From assembly GCF_008831285.2 (NCBI RefSeq), contig NC_045149.1, positions 2,399,500 through 2,463,499 on the forward strand: a DNA stretch of 64,000 bases. Reading direction: 5' to 3'. Below, one piece after another: positions 47,713 through 59,208 of the stretch (position 1 is its first letter; the number at the start of each line of letters is the position of its first letter). A program made the translations under genes and the position numbers. Origin of the DNA: Nymphaea colorata. Lineage: Eukaryota; Streptophyta; Magnoliopsida; Nymphaeales; Nymphaeaceae. The notes beneath the pieces are model-generated. The model was not told where the DNA came from. It worked only from the letters and a program-made list of their open reading frames with translations, and made no database searches.

Positions 47713-49985
47713 ATGGTTGATAAAGGAAAAAGAATGATGTCATCAAGTGGAAGTGGAAACATGGCAAGCAGCATTAGTAGTGTTAATACCACTACTGTAG
47801 TAGAAATTGATTCATCTCAACCTCTTTGGTGCTATGTGAATAAACTAGGAAAACCTAGTGGTGGCGGTGGGAATATAATTTTTACTTGCAATTTCTGTCA
47901 TAATCATTTTGTTGGCTCTTATAGATGTTGCAAGGCACATTTATTGCATATCAAAGGCCATAGAATTAGACCATCCGAAGAAAGTAGCAAAGAATTGATG
48001 AAGGTATTGAAAAAAAAACAAGATGTAGCTAAGACGAAAAAATCTTCAGCCAAGTCAAGTGAACTATTTGTTCCTCTTTATGCTATTGAAGAAGGTAAAG
48101 ATGCTTCAAAGAAAAGAAAAATAAACATAGCGACTGGACCTACCAAAACATCAGCACAAACATTCAAAATATGGGAAGCGTAGAGATGGATAGAAGAATT
48201 GGAAGGTTTTTTTTTGCAAGTTCACTTCCTTTTAATGTAACCAAAAGTCATTGGAAAGATGTTGTTACAGGTTTCGCTAATAGCAGTTTGGTTGGTTATG
48301 TACCCCCTGAGTTCAGAGAAGATGAGAACAGTAATTCTTGTAGAAGAGAAAGTAAACATCGAAAAATTATTAGAGAAGAAGAAATTTTCATGGACATAAT
48401 ATGAAGTATCCATTGGTTTTTGACGAGAAATTTTATTGCTTATTCGCTTAATGGACCAATCTTTTTGAAATGTGTTGATGCATCTGGGGAGTATAAAGAT
48501 GATGAGTATTTCAAAGGGCTATTTATAGAAGTCATCAAAGAAGTGGGTGAAGACAATGTTGTGCAAATTATTAATGATAATGTTCTAGTTTGCCAATGAG
48601 CAGGGATGAATTTGGCAAGTGATCCCAAGTGTAGTCACATATTATGGAGACGTTGTGTGGCACACAATATAAATCTAGCACTTAAAAGTGTTTGCAACAC
48701 ATCAAAAGAAGGTACAAACACTATTAAATTGTATTTATGGATTGAGGAGCTTGAGCATGATGTCAGAAACATCAGAAATTTTTGTTGTAAACCACCACAA
48801 TGCTCTTGCTATATTTAATAAGCATTCTGTTTTGAAATTATTGAAGGTAGCAGAGGCTATTTTTGCATCCATTATTGTAATGATGAAAAGAATAAAGCAT
48901 GTGAAACATGCTTTAACACTTACAGTGACTGTCAATGATTTGGGAGTTTTATCGGAGTGATGACATTGTGAAGGCTTAAGAAATTAAAAAATGTATTTTA
49001 GATGATGAATGGTGGGATAAGATTACATTTTTTCTGCAATTTACAGAGCATATTTGGCATATGCTTAGAGAAGTTGATAAAGAAGGGCCCATGCTTCGTA
49101 GAGTTTATGATATGAGGGATAACATGATTGAAAAAAAATTCAAAACATCATTTTTAGATATGAGAAGAAGAATGTTGCACTTGATAATTCTGAGTTTTTT
49201 TATCATGTGCATAAAATTTTAGTAAGAAGATGGATTGGAAGCAATAACCCTTTGCATTATATTGCACACTCTTTAAATCCCAAATATTATGGACAAACAT
49301 TGTTGGCAAAAGGTACTGGTCGTATTCCTTCTAATCGAGATCCAGAAATATCAAATAATAGGGAGATATTGGGAAGTCTATTTTCTGATTTTCATCTATT
49401 GAAGATCATAAATAATGAGTTTGCGAGCTTCTCTGGTGGAAGAAGTGATTCATTATAAGCTGCAATGGCAAGAGATGAAGAAGGTCCTATTAATTGGTGG
49501 TTATGTTTTGGAGCATCGACATCAAATCTCCAACAACTTGCGTTGATGTTATTATCTCAACCCACAAGCTCTTCATGTTGTGAAAGAAACTGGAGCACTT
49601 ATTCTCAACTTCACAACATCAAGAGAAACAGGCTAACTAGTAAGCGAGCAAAAGATTTAGTTTATGTCCACTTCAACTTATGCTTACTTTCACGTACTTC
49701 AGAAGATTACAGGTATTTCTTTCTCTTTTTTTTAATCTTTGATATGTATACATATATATATTATGTTGGTTGTTTAAAGTTAATATTAACTTAAAGTTAA
49801 ATCATATTGTGATTTTGTTGCAACTTGCGGTTCAGGATCATCCAAGTATTGAGATGTTAATCCAAAGGACATTGACGTGAAACTTGAAGGAGAACATGAT
49901 TTGCATGCTCTTAATATGGACCTTGCAAAACCTTTTGTTCCTTCTAATGTTGATGATGCAACTGAGGAGAATCAAGAAAACTGAT
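47713..49985 (+). pseudogene. hAT-superfamily transposase remnant
   Basis: The N-terminal frame 47713-48183 opens MVDKGKRMMSS and carries a BED-type zinc finger (CNFC at residues 59-62, His pair near 76-83). The transposase continues in other frames: GRFFFASSLPFNVTKSHW and GYVPPEFRED (48192-48330, DUF659-like start), DASGEYKDDEYF (about 48478), ILWRRCVAHNINLALK (48640-48690), and the C-terminal hAT dimerisation region 49480-49700 (INWWLCFGAS, LALMLLSQPTSSSCCERNWS, KRNRLTSKRAKDLVYVHFN). Stops at 48182, 48598, 49456 and several frame changes make it non-functional. It encodes a cut-and-paste transposase of a DNA transposon; an upstream polypyrimidine/CAG just before 47701 suggests a 5'-UTR intron. 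Confidence 0.87.
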
Positions 49986-50146
49986 ATATTTTGTATGTTA
50001 ATTACTTCCATACTTTGTTTAGTAGTATGATAATATATATAAATTTTTTATCATGATTTATTATTATGTTTGTAATTTATATATATGTGTGTGTGTGTGT
50101 GTCTGTGTATGACTGTACCCCCACACCCAAGTTTTTTGAAAATGGT

Positions 50147-50189
50147 CTGTACCCGTACCGGCACCCATACCCGTACCGGCGTGACATAG
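50147..50189 (-). repeat. Possible right terminal repeat of the hAT element
   Basis: CTGTACCCGTACCGGCACCC...ACATAG, 160 bp after the transposase stop. Its reverse complement is similar to 32888-32938. GTACCCGTACCGG-type ends are known from plant hAT elements. Confidence 0.45.
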
Positions 50190-50279
50190 ATTAAGAATAA
50201 AACCTAATGTAATCCAGCTTATATTTGGATTAACATCATTAACAAAGTCTTAGACACTTTTGCCATGATAAGACACTAA

Positions 50280-52715
50280 GAGGTTGTTTGATAGCAGCGA
50301 AACACGTGAAAACTGAACACATGCATTTGTTGTCCACGGAATGATGCAGATAAAGCGTGGACAACAAGACAAGAGTATAATTTTTTTTTGTCTAGTGCTG
50401 TTCTGTGGGTAGGCATGGAACTCATAGGACAAAATGTAGCTCGAGCAATTTGCCCTCTCCCCCTTTCTCTTCTATGTCTCTGTCTTCATCTCCTTCTTCT
50501 TCTACCCTCTTCCCACCCACCCCCACCCAAAACCACCCCACCCTCTCTCTTGCACTCGCCTTCCCTTTCACTCTTCCACTGCTTTACCTTCCTTGCCCTT
50601 ATGTGTTCTAGTGACCTGTCCAGCGGCATAGACCAGCATTCTGACAACTTATTCCATGCTACCAACCGACATTTTGGCAATCTATTCCCTGCTATGGACA
50701 ATTTATTTTCTAGGTAACATTCTAACTCAGACCAGCTTCATTTCTTCCATTTTGCGTGCTCTAGTTTGGGGTTTATCTTCAGAAAGACATCGATTAAGTT
50801 TTTCACAGATTAGATAGGAACTAACATCTGCATAAAATTAATGGATTTTAGTTTTTTTATTTCTTTTGCATTGTTCAAGGATTTAGGTTTAGTTGCAGAA
50901 AAAATGTTTGATGAAATTTCTTGTAGTTGGCAGTAAGCATTGAATGGTCATGCTTTTCATAGAGCATTTGTCCCCATTCAGACCATCGGTCTATTGTTTT
51001 CTTATTAAAAAGTTTCAAAATTATGCTAGTGTTGTTTATCACCAAGATAACAATGGATGAATGGATCCATTTGTTATATCCTTAATCCTCATTCTTATTA
51101 TGTTTTCCTGGTACTATGGGAGGCAGAAAAAAAGGAACCATGGAAAAGACCATCAGATACTTTCGTAAGCTTTTTTCTCAGCCAAATATGTATAGGGTTC
51201 CAGGTTTTTTTGCTTTTTCTACTTTTCTTTCTTCGTTTGTTTTTCTTACTAGTGCATGAGTGCAACGAGTCTATGACATACGACATCCTATCAGTTTTAC
51301 CTTATGCATTAAAAGTTGAGGGGAGTGAGGAATCTTGTGTTTTTGAATGTTTTTTTTTTTTGTAATTTAAAGTGCAATTGGAGCGCTCAAGAGAAAAAGG
51401 AAAGCATTGGTGAAATCATTTCTCAAAAAAACAACTTTTAGTGCCTAGTGGTTGTATTATGGAGGGGCTAGATGGCAAGTATGTTGGGCCATGTTGCACC
51501 ATAGTATATAGCATACTGATGCCTGATATATGTATCCAACACAATAGTGAAGACACGATCAAATGTGATATAAAGTTCTGAATATGCTTAGTTATTTATT
51601 TTTAAAGCTATCTGGGACTATTTTGTAGACCCATATGAGATTTTGCCACCAACATTGATGCATCTAAATATTAAACTCGACCTTTTCAACTTGAGGGTCT
51701 CAATAGTAGTATTGTAGCAAGGGGAAATGAGTTGCTGACATATGTGATTGTACTAACATGGACAAATTTAATTATTATTCACTTGACCTTCTTCAACTTC
51801 AAACTCTTTACTTCAATATTGTGAATCAAGTTCTTGCTAATTGGCTTCTTTAATTCAATTTTTCTAAGAAAACCCTTGTTCAATAATTTTAATAAATGAT
51901 GTAGTTGACAGTTTAAGATTACACATGCAACAGAAATAGAAATCCTTTGAAACTTGGAGCTGGTTGTGCGTACTATATACCTGTTTGTGTGTGAAACTCT
52001 TAGCTCCCTCTAACTGTAGTTTATTGTAACTTCTAAATTTTTTGCCTTTCAAGATTTACAATTATTGAGAACTACAAAATCTACTATGTAATTATTTCAT
52101 CAGGAGATTAAGATTTTCAAAGATTAATTCCCCATAGAAAAATAATAAACTTAATGATTTAGAAGGCTGAATTGATGTCAAAAGGCAAGGTCCAATGTAT
52201 ACATGATTTAGAATGTCTATGTTTATGAGTGAAATGTCTAAAATTGTGTGAAATGGATCATTCTGATTTTTTAAGAGATCTAAATTCTCCACATTGGAGT
52301 GTTGCTACATATTTGCATTAATTTAATGGTATTTAAATTTTTGAGATACTAAAATGGGACGTGACTATTTTAGTAGATGGAGTTTTGGTAACTCCTACTT
52401 GTACAAATTAGTTGTCAATATAAATAAACAAATAAATAAATAAATGCATGTGTATACAGTGAAATAGAAATCAGACCAGCAAAAGATACAAACATTGGAC
52501 AAAACATATAGAACAAACAAGACATGAAACAAACACTTGACAAAATAAACAGGTTGGACAAATGTCTTACATGAAACAAACACTAGACAAAACAAACACT
52601 GTGCTCTGTTCCTAAATTCATCAAACAATAAACAAAGAAATGTCTTGTCTGCTATGCTGAGGTAGACAAGACGTCCTGTCTGTCATGTCCAAATGAATAG
52701 TAATCAAATGGCCTC
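50280..52715. mobile_element. PIF/Harbinger-like non-autonomous element, 2.4 kb
   Basis: Flanked by TAA on both sides (50277-50279 and 52716-52718). Ends are GAGGTTGTTTGATAGC and, reverse-complemented, GAGGCCATTTGATTAC: 12 of 16 matching bases. A 3-bp TWA duplication with GRGGCC..TTTGAT ends is typical of the PIF/Harbinger superfamily. Subterminal regions on both sides are rich in GACAAGAC/GTCTTGTC and ACAAACA words. No transposase or Myb-like ORF is present; the proline/leucine-rich frames at 50388-50717 are pyrimidine-repeat artefacts. Confidence 0.7.
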
Positions 52716-52718
52716 TAA

Positions 52719-53743
52719 AGGTTGGTTGATATTTTGTATTAGCAATCAGTTAACACACACACACACACACACACACATTATAGGGTGGCTAGTTTTGTGT
52801 TTGGGCAGATTTATATAGCTATTTTTTTGCTTTCTAACACATTATGCAGTTGAACACCTTGTGCAATTTACAACCCGCTCGATAAATAAGTAGAGTGATA
52901 GTAAGGCAATCAAGAGCTAGCCATGTTGGAGATTAAAAGATTTGTTAAAGATTAAAGACCTTTAGCATCTTCAAAAGGATACCACCTTTAGATTTAGGAT
53001 TTTTATTTATTTTTATTTGTTTTCATCAAGTGTGAAGATTTTGTTTAAAGAGTTTATCCAACAGAGTTGGACATTTTGTAGAACTTTAGTTTCTTATAGT
53101 AAAAGTATTTCTTTTAGTATAACTATTCTTGTTATATCTTGATTCCACTTGAATACACTTTGTATTGGTTATATACACTAGTATCAAAGCAATTATCCCT
53201 GGAGTTTGACCTACACTCATTGTTGGTGAAATCTAAAAAGTATAACTGGCGTGTGGCTTCGCAAAGAGTATTGTTTTGAAATATTTGATATTGATAGAAA
53301 ACAAAAAATATTTAGATCTAAAACCACACTAGTCATGCAAGAGGAATTTCCTTAGGATTAATTGGACAAGGAGGAGGGCAGATGTAGAACATTGTAACTT
53401 GATATTGGTATTATTCATTCCCCAAAGCGCTCCCTCACAGCCAATGCCATCTATTTAAATTTTCAAGTCATCATTATTTGTGGGCATTAGAATAGTGAGA
53501 AGATGGCAAACGGAAGGCATTTCTAACTTCCTAGCGGGATTTCTTTTTCTTTATTTTGAAGATCTATGTTTGCACAAAAACAAAAAAGTGCCACATTTGC
53601 TGCATCTCTCAGTCATTCATGCCACTACATTCCTTAACTTTCCACAATCAACATGTGGGAAATCTGCTGCTGGCCTCATGGGTTGGACTCTTGAAGTAGA
53701 ATGTCTAGCCTACCATTTAGAGAGAGAGGGAGAGAGAGAGAGG

Positions 53744-53778
<35 letters not shown>

Positions 53779-54660
53779 GTCAACATTACTCAAAGCCAAC
53801 AATACAACTAAGAGTTGATAGAAATTAATCTAATTTACGCCAAAGGAGGGGGCAACTCTCACCATTCGGCAATAAAATCGTGATTTTTCAAGTTGCAATA
53901 CGCAAAATAAGAAATATGATTGGAAACGACAATGAGAGTTGTCTATCCACTTTGATAGAGGATGGACCTGCAATAGGAAATATGAGAAATATGATTGGAA
54001 ATGGTAGTGAGATTTGTCCATGCACTTCGATTGAACATGGAGTTTCACACATTCCAAATGACCCACAAAAATACAACTAGCTTCCGTACAACCAGAGAAT
54101 CTTCTAATCATTTATCACATAGAGATTGAAAGATGCTTCAGCTATTTTTATTATCATTCAGGATTAACAGAGTAAACCCACCACTGATGAGAGTTGACTG
54201 TGCCCTGTCTCTTCCCTTTACTCATGTTTCCAAGGTCCAAGACGGTATTGGGGCGGGCCTTATTGTGGAGACAACTTTGGTACAATACGGCTCGAGAGTA
54301 TGCCACCCACAAAAATCAAACTTTAAGATGTGTGGGCTACAAACGTGCAATATAGTCTATGCCCCTTGAGGCACTGAAGGCTCGTCTAACGGCAACCGTG
54401 AGTGCAACCAGTCCATCACTATGGCTGCACACGAGCGGAGTTGAACTCGAGCTTGAGCTCCTTACAACAAAATTGAGCTCAACTCAACTACACAAAATTG
54501 AGCTCAAACATATAATTTGCGGAAATTTGTTTTTACCATAAAATTTTAAACCGGTGATTCAATGAACCAGTTTTGGTAAAATTATATGGAGTACTGGTTT
54601 ACGAGTCGAGTTCCTGAAACTCAAATTTGACTCGTTTATCATTTGAGTATCTTTATAAGC
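52719..54660. other. No gene; microsatellites and an internal repeat
   Basis: (CA)n at 52754-52779, (GA)n at 53720-53776. A 75-bp imperfect direct repeat lies at about 53908-53970 and 53984-54045 (GAAATATGATTGGAAA...). The part 54430-54660 has GAGCTTGAGCTC/GAGCTCAAC words and is probably the body of a small DNA element in which the APC5 duplication begins. Confidence 0.55.
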
Positions 54661-55048
54661 TTGAACTCTATTATAAATGAGTTGAACACGAATAAGTTTT
54701 TTCAAGCGAATTCGAATCAAAACCAATACCACTTGCCGCATATCCCCTCGACCAGAAGAATGATTGGAAGCTAGGGAGGTTTTGCAGCTGACGCGGCGAA
54801 TGCCAGCGTAGACGATCCGCTGCGATACAAAGTCCGATTCATTTTGGCCAAATCATTTATTCTTCAAAAACCTCAGAATGGGAGGGAAACACGCACATGC
54901 ACTTTCCCTCTCTTTCTCAGAGACTCTCCTTCCCCCTCTCCCTCTGTCTCTCTCGCAAATGGCATAGGGTTGGAATCCACGAAGCGAATCGCGTCCTCGC
55001 TTGGATTTAGAGCCGCAATACCCTTAACCTTGGACCTGATCAGCTACA

Positions 55049-55219
55049 ATGGATACCATCTGGAGGCCTGCTACATCCTTCACTCTCACCCCCCACAAGA
55101 TATCTGTCTGCGCCCTCATCGAGTTGTACGCCACTCCGTCGCCGGACACGGTCCCATTCCCCTTCTCGTCCGTATCCCAGCACAATTGCTTCGCAATCTT
55201 CTTGATTTCACTGATCAAG
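55049..55219 (+). pseudogene. APC5: Orphan copy of APC5 exon 1
   Basis: 57 codons identical to exon 1 except one Gln to Glu change (CALIELY here, CALIQLY in copy 1). The donor CAAG|GTAATC is kept, but no acceptor or APC5 exon 2 follows before the copia fragment at 56154. It can only yield a short or chimeric transcript, so it is scored a pseudogene. The 5' flank is also copied, so a promoter may be active. Transcription from it would run rightward, antisense to the copia fragment and to the PPR gene. Confidence 0.88.
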
Positions 55220-55242
55220 GTAATCCTTTTGAAACCTAGCCT

Positions 55243-55247
<5 letters not shown>

Positions 55248-55312
<65 letters not shown>
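55248..55312. repeat. (TA)n microsatellite in duplicated intron
   Basis: About 64 bp of pure TA, followed by TCTCTCTC; the homologous site in copy 1 is 20655-20702. Confidence 0.92.
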
Positions 55313-55314
<2 letters not shown>

Positions 55315-56153
55315 TCTCTCTTTTCCTTAAAAATCTACATTCACTCCCAAAATATGGCGTTTGATTGATTATTTTGGAGATTAAGTCCTTAAACGAACCG
55401 CTACATCGTATTTGGATTGCTTTCCTGTTATCTATCCAAATTTTTGGTTGTTTTAGGTGTGGGTATTCTCCGAGTTCGTCTATTCACAGGGGTATCTATG
55501 AATAGCTGGAGTCTCACTCACGTGGTGTTTAATGCAAACAAACAAAATGGGAAGACAATTACAAATAGTATAATGACGTTCTTTGCATATGAGTTCTGGA
55601 CTTTGGTGGCACTCATGCCTCTGCATAATTATTCATCGGTGTAAACTGTGTTAGTTCTTACGGTGGAACCATATCTTTTATGCCCTTCCCTACTTGTATC
55701 TGCTTGATGTTGAAGTCAGTTGTGCTGGAACAGTCGAGAGTAATTTCAAAAAATTTGATAAAAATATTAACCGATAAAAGGTTTGAAGAGAAGAAAAGGA
55801 CGGGGCTATTTATCAAATTGATATGGTACGAGAGGGTTTAAAGGTTTTGACAAAAGAAAAGATAATAGTGAACTAGGTCAAAGTCGATCAAGCGCAAAAT
55901 TTGGAAAGAAATTTGACATACGGTGCGTCAACGGTTTAATTGTGTCCAAGGTGTGCCACGTGTCCACACCGTGTCCTAAAGTGTCAGTAAGGTGTGGGCC
56001 TGTTTTAGCTGTTTCTATACGAAGTAGATATTCCAGAGACAGGAAAAGAGAAATCAACACTAACACTGGACAGCGAACTCCAAGCAATAAAAATATTTAA
56101 AATAGACCACTCATGTTGGTAATAAATCATCATTTTTGTGCACAGCACCGAAC

Positions 56154-58440
56154 CTTGTTTTGAGGTAGATCAAAACCAGGGGGAGCACTCATGAAAACTT
56201 CTTCCTGTAAGTGACTATTTAAGAAAGCATTTTTAACATCCATTTGAAAAATAGTCCAATGTATAACAGAAGCAATGACAATAAGAGTTCTACCAGAAGT
56301 CATGCGAGCAACAGGAGCAAAGGTTTCTTCATAATTAATCCCATATTCTTGAGCATATCCCTTGCCCACAAGTCTAGCTTTATATCTTTCTAAGGTTCCA
56401 TCACTTCTAGTTTTGATTTTATAGATCCATCTACAACCAATAGTCTTTTTCCCCGTTGGTAGAAGCACAATATCCCAAGTCTCATTGCTTTCAAGAGCTT
56501 TAAGCTCAAGATTCATGGCTTCAATTCAATTGGGATCTTCCTTAGCTTCAAGGTAAGAAGATGACTCATAAAAAGAATGATGTGCCATAAGACAAGCTCG
56601 AAATTTTAGAGAAAAAGACTCGTAAGAGATAAATCTTTGAGGAGGTCTAATGTGCCTTTGGGATCTCTTAGGAAGAGATTGATTAGTTTCTTGATTTTGG
56701 GGATCTCTTCTTCTATAAACTAAGATCTCTTTTGGATGAATCATACGAGTAGAATTATCGTTGTTGACTTCTTCAATTGGCACTTCTACAACTTTATCGG
56801 GTTCATCATCATCAATATCATCGTCATCATCAATATCATTAGTCCAAAGAAAAGTATAATCTTCTAGTTTCTTGGGTTCATCTTTGAAACCATCTTCATT
56901 TTCTAAAAAGATCACATTTCTAGAAACATAAACATTATCTCTTTGAATATCATAACATCTATAACCCTTTTGAGTTTCGGAATACCCAATAAAAACACAA
57001 GAAATATCTTTGGAAGAAAGCTTATCGTCTTTGTCACTTAACACAAAACATTTGCAACCAAAGACTTTAAGTCTATTGTAATTAGGTTTAACATGGTGAA
57101 GTTTTTCAAAAGGAGAAATATTTTTCAAAAGTTTGGTAGGCATTCTATTAATTAAATAGGTTGAAGTCAAAACAGCCTCAGCCCAAAAGTTTTTGGGAAC
57201 ATTTTTAGATAAAAGAAGGGCTCGAGTAGTTTCAATAATGTGCCTATGTTTACGCTCGGCCACTCCGTTTTGTTGTGGCGTGTTAGGACAAGATAGTTGA
57301 TGAACAATGTCTTTTTCTTTAGAAATTGTTGAAATTCATTTGACATAAATTCTCCTCTCGAATCACTTCTAAAGATTTTGATATTTGAGCCAAATTGGGT
57401 ATAGATCATGTTGTAGAAATTCTTAAAGTTGGTGAAAACCTCCTATTTATATTTGAGAAAGTAAACCCAAGTATGCCTAGAATAATCATCAATAAAGATC
57501 ACATAGTACAATAATCCTCCTTTTGACATAATAGGAGCGGGTCCCCACACATCTGAATGCACTAAATCAAAAGACTTTTGAGCAATAAAGTTTCTATTAT
57601 CAAAAGGTAAGACTTTCATTTTAACCTTAATACAATCATTACAATCAAAGTTCTTTTGACAAAAATTCTCCATGAAAAGAAGATGAGACATTTTTTCTAT
57701 ATTAGAATGTCCAAGTCTTTGATGCCAAGTTTGAATGTCACATTCTTTGGAGATATTGCAAGATGGTCTTGAAAGGTCCAAAAAGTCTATGTAGTAGAGA
57801 TCTTTTGTTCTAAAACCTTCCCCAATCGTCTTCTTGGATACTCGGTCCTGTATCATTTGGATTGTGAGAAGATTATATCAAAACCAAGGTCGGCTATTTG
57901 AGAAACGGACAATAAATTTAAACTTAATTTAAGAATGTGTCTTACTTGAGGTATTTTTAAAATTTTGGATCCAAAAGCTAGGTCAAGATTTCCAATAAAA
58001 TCAATTTCAAGAGAAGTACTATCCGCCGTTTTCACAAATAAATAAGAATAATTTTTAGTGCATTCGGTGAGAAGGGATCCACAAGGAGTCGTATGAAAAG
58101 ATGCACCCGAATCAATAATCCAAAAATACTTACTTGAAGAAGTAGATGTCATGGTAGCTCCCAAAGTTGAAGGTGTGTCTCCTTCCTTTGGAAAAGGTTG
58201 AAGAGCACTTATGAGTTGATCAAGTTGGAATGAGCTTGCTTCTTTTCTTTCTTCTTGAATTGGAACCGCAACATTGCTTCTTTTGTCAAAAGTTCTAAGT
58301 TTTGGACATCTTGGTTTGGTATGTCCTTCTTCTTGACAATGATAGCAAATAACTTTTCTTCTTGCTCCTTCATTTGTATGATTGAAGTGAGGATGTCTAT
58401 AAGGTCTCAATTGAAGTGAGGATGTCTATAAGGTCTCAAA
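56154..58440 (-). pseudogene. copia D knuckle, protease, integrase and partial RT
   Basis: A 29-bp tandem duplication at 58382-58440 (ATTGAAGTGAGGATGTCTAT...) shifts the frame before the knuckle CYHCQEEGHTKPRC (CX2CX4HX4C, about 58310-58350). Protease motif WIIDSGASFHTT near 58100-58135. Integrase: WHQRLGHSNIEKM, CNDCIKVKM, FIDDYSRHTW (57856-57443), FRSDSRGEF (57409-57340), then a frameshift and AERKHRHIIETTRALL onward (57263-56526). RT: 56516-56154 with WIYKIKTRSDGTLERYKARL and [18 protein letters not shown]; the catalytic YVDD part and RNase H are absent. Confidence 0.87.
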
Positions 58441-58631
58441 TGGACCCCCAGCCTAGATGTGGCAAGCACATTGTTGACTTTCTCTTTATCAAGACAAAGA
58501 CGATTTTCCTCCATTTGAAGCTCCGCAATAGCCTCATTCATAGATGGTGTTTTAGAGCGATGAAGTAAAACTGTTTTAACACGATCAAATTCAGGTCTAA
58601 GACCTATAATAAACTTGCAAAACTTGTCACG

Positions 58632-59162
58632 TTATATTTGCTTTTCTCTAAGAATAAGATCTTGTGTCCAATGTGGTTCAAACATACTTAATTCATCATA
58701 CAATTGATCCATTTCAGCCACATAATCTTTAATGACTCTATCTCCTTGTTGAAGATTATGAATTTTGAGTTGAACATGATGCATATAAGCAACATCTCTC
58801 ATTGTATGAGTTTTCTTTAGATATTCCCAAGCTTCTAGGGCAGAATTTAATTTAGAGATTTGCCCGCTAGTAGCATTGTCAACACAAGTCAAGATCCAAG
58901 TAATAATTTTGTGATAATCAACACTCCATTCTTCCCATTTCTTGTTGTATTCCGCCACAACTTTTTCTTTTGCGGTTCCATCTAATTCCATAGCTCTTCC
59001 ATCAACAACTTTAATAAGGACTAGTTGTGGTTCAAGTTTTGTCCCATCAACTAGTCCCCAAAGGCTTTTACTACAAATAAAATGTTTCATAGTTCTAGCC
59101 CATTCTATATAGTTTGTTGATGAGAGTTTGGTAAATGAAAGAGATGAGACTTTATCATCCAT
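58632..59162 (-). pseudogene. copia D gag
   Basis: Starts MDDKVSSLSFTKLSSTNYIE at 59162; an in-frame extension gives an ATG at 59177. Contains WARTMKHFICSKSLWGLVDG and the UBN2-like EAWEYLKKTHTMRDVA and LKIHNLQQGDRVIKDYVAEM. A TAA at 58632-58634 interrupts it; gag sequence goes on in fragments to 58440 (MNEAIAELQMEENRL). Confidence 0.85.
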
Positions 59163-59208
59163 GATCAAAATCAACAAGGTAATTCCACTTACAAGTCACT
59201 TTCAATGT

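Larger units (their letters stand above)
54661..56153 (+). repeat. Inverted segmental duplication, copy 2 (APC5 5' region)
   Basis: Reverse complement of 19833-21297. It contains the upstream region, exon 1, the splice donor and about 0.93 kb of intron 1, then stops at 56153 inside the copia fragment. A TA microsatellite is longer here (about 64 bp at 55248-55312) than at the same site in copy 1 (about 28 bp). Confidence 0.92.
56154..59180 (-). mobile_element. Copia fragment D, both ends missing
   Basis: A minus-strand copia of a third family running from the gag start (59162) to the N-terminal half of RT, where it is cut at 56154. Neither LTR, primer site nor polypurine tract is present. 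Left edge: after PPGFDLPQNK the sequence passes directly into APC5 intron 1. Right edge: only about 45 bp separate the gag ATG from the PPR stop codon. Confidence 0.88.

Noticed and set aside
50388-50717. 109-codon plus frame rich in Leu and Pro
   Set aside because: Pyrimidine-rich sequence inside a non-coding PIF/Harbinger-like element; no domain.
53880-54080. 66-codon plus frame with an internal repeat
   Set aside because: The repeat is a 75-bp DNA duplication that happens to be a multiple of three; no known protein and no start or splice context.
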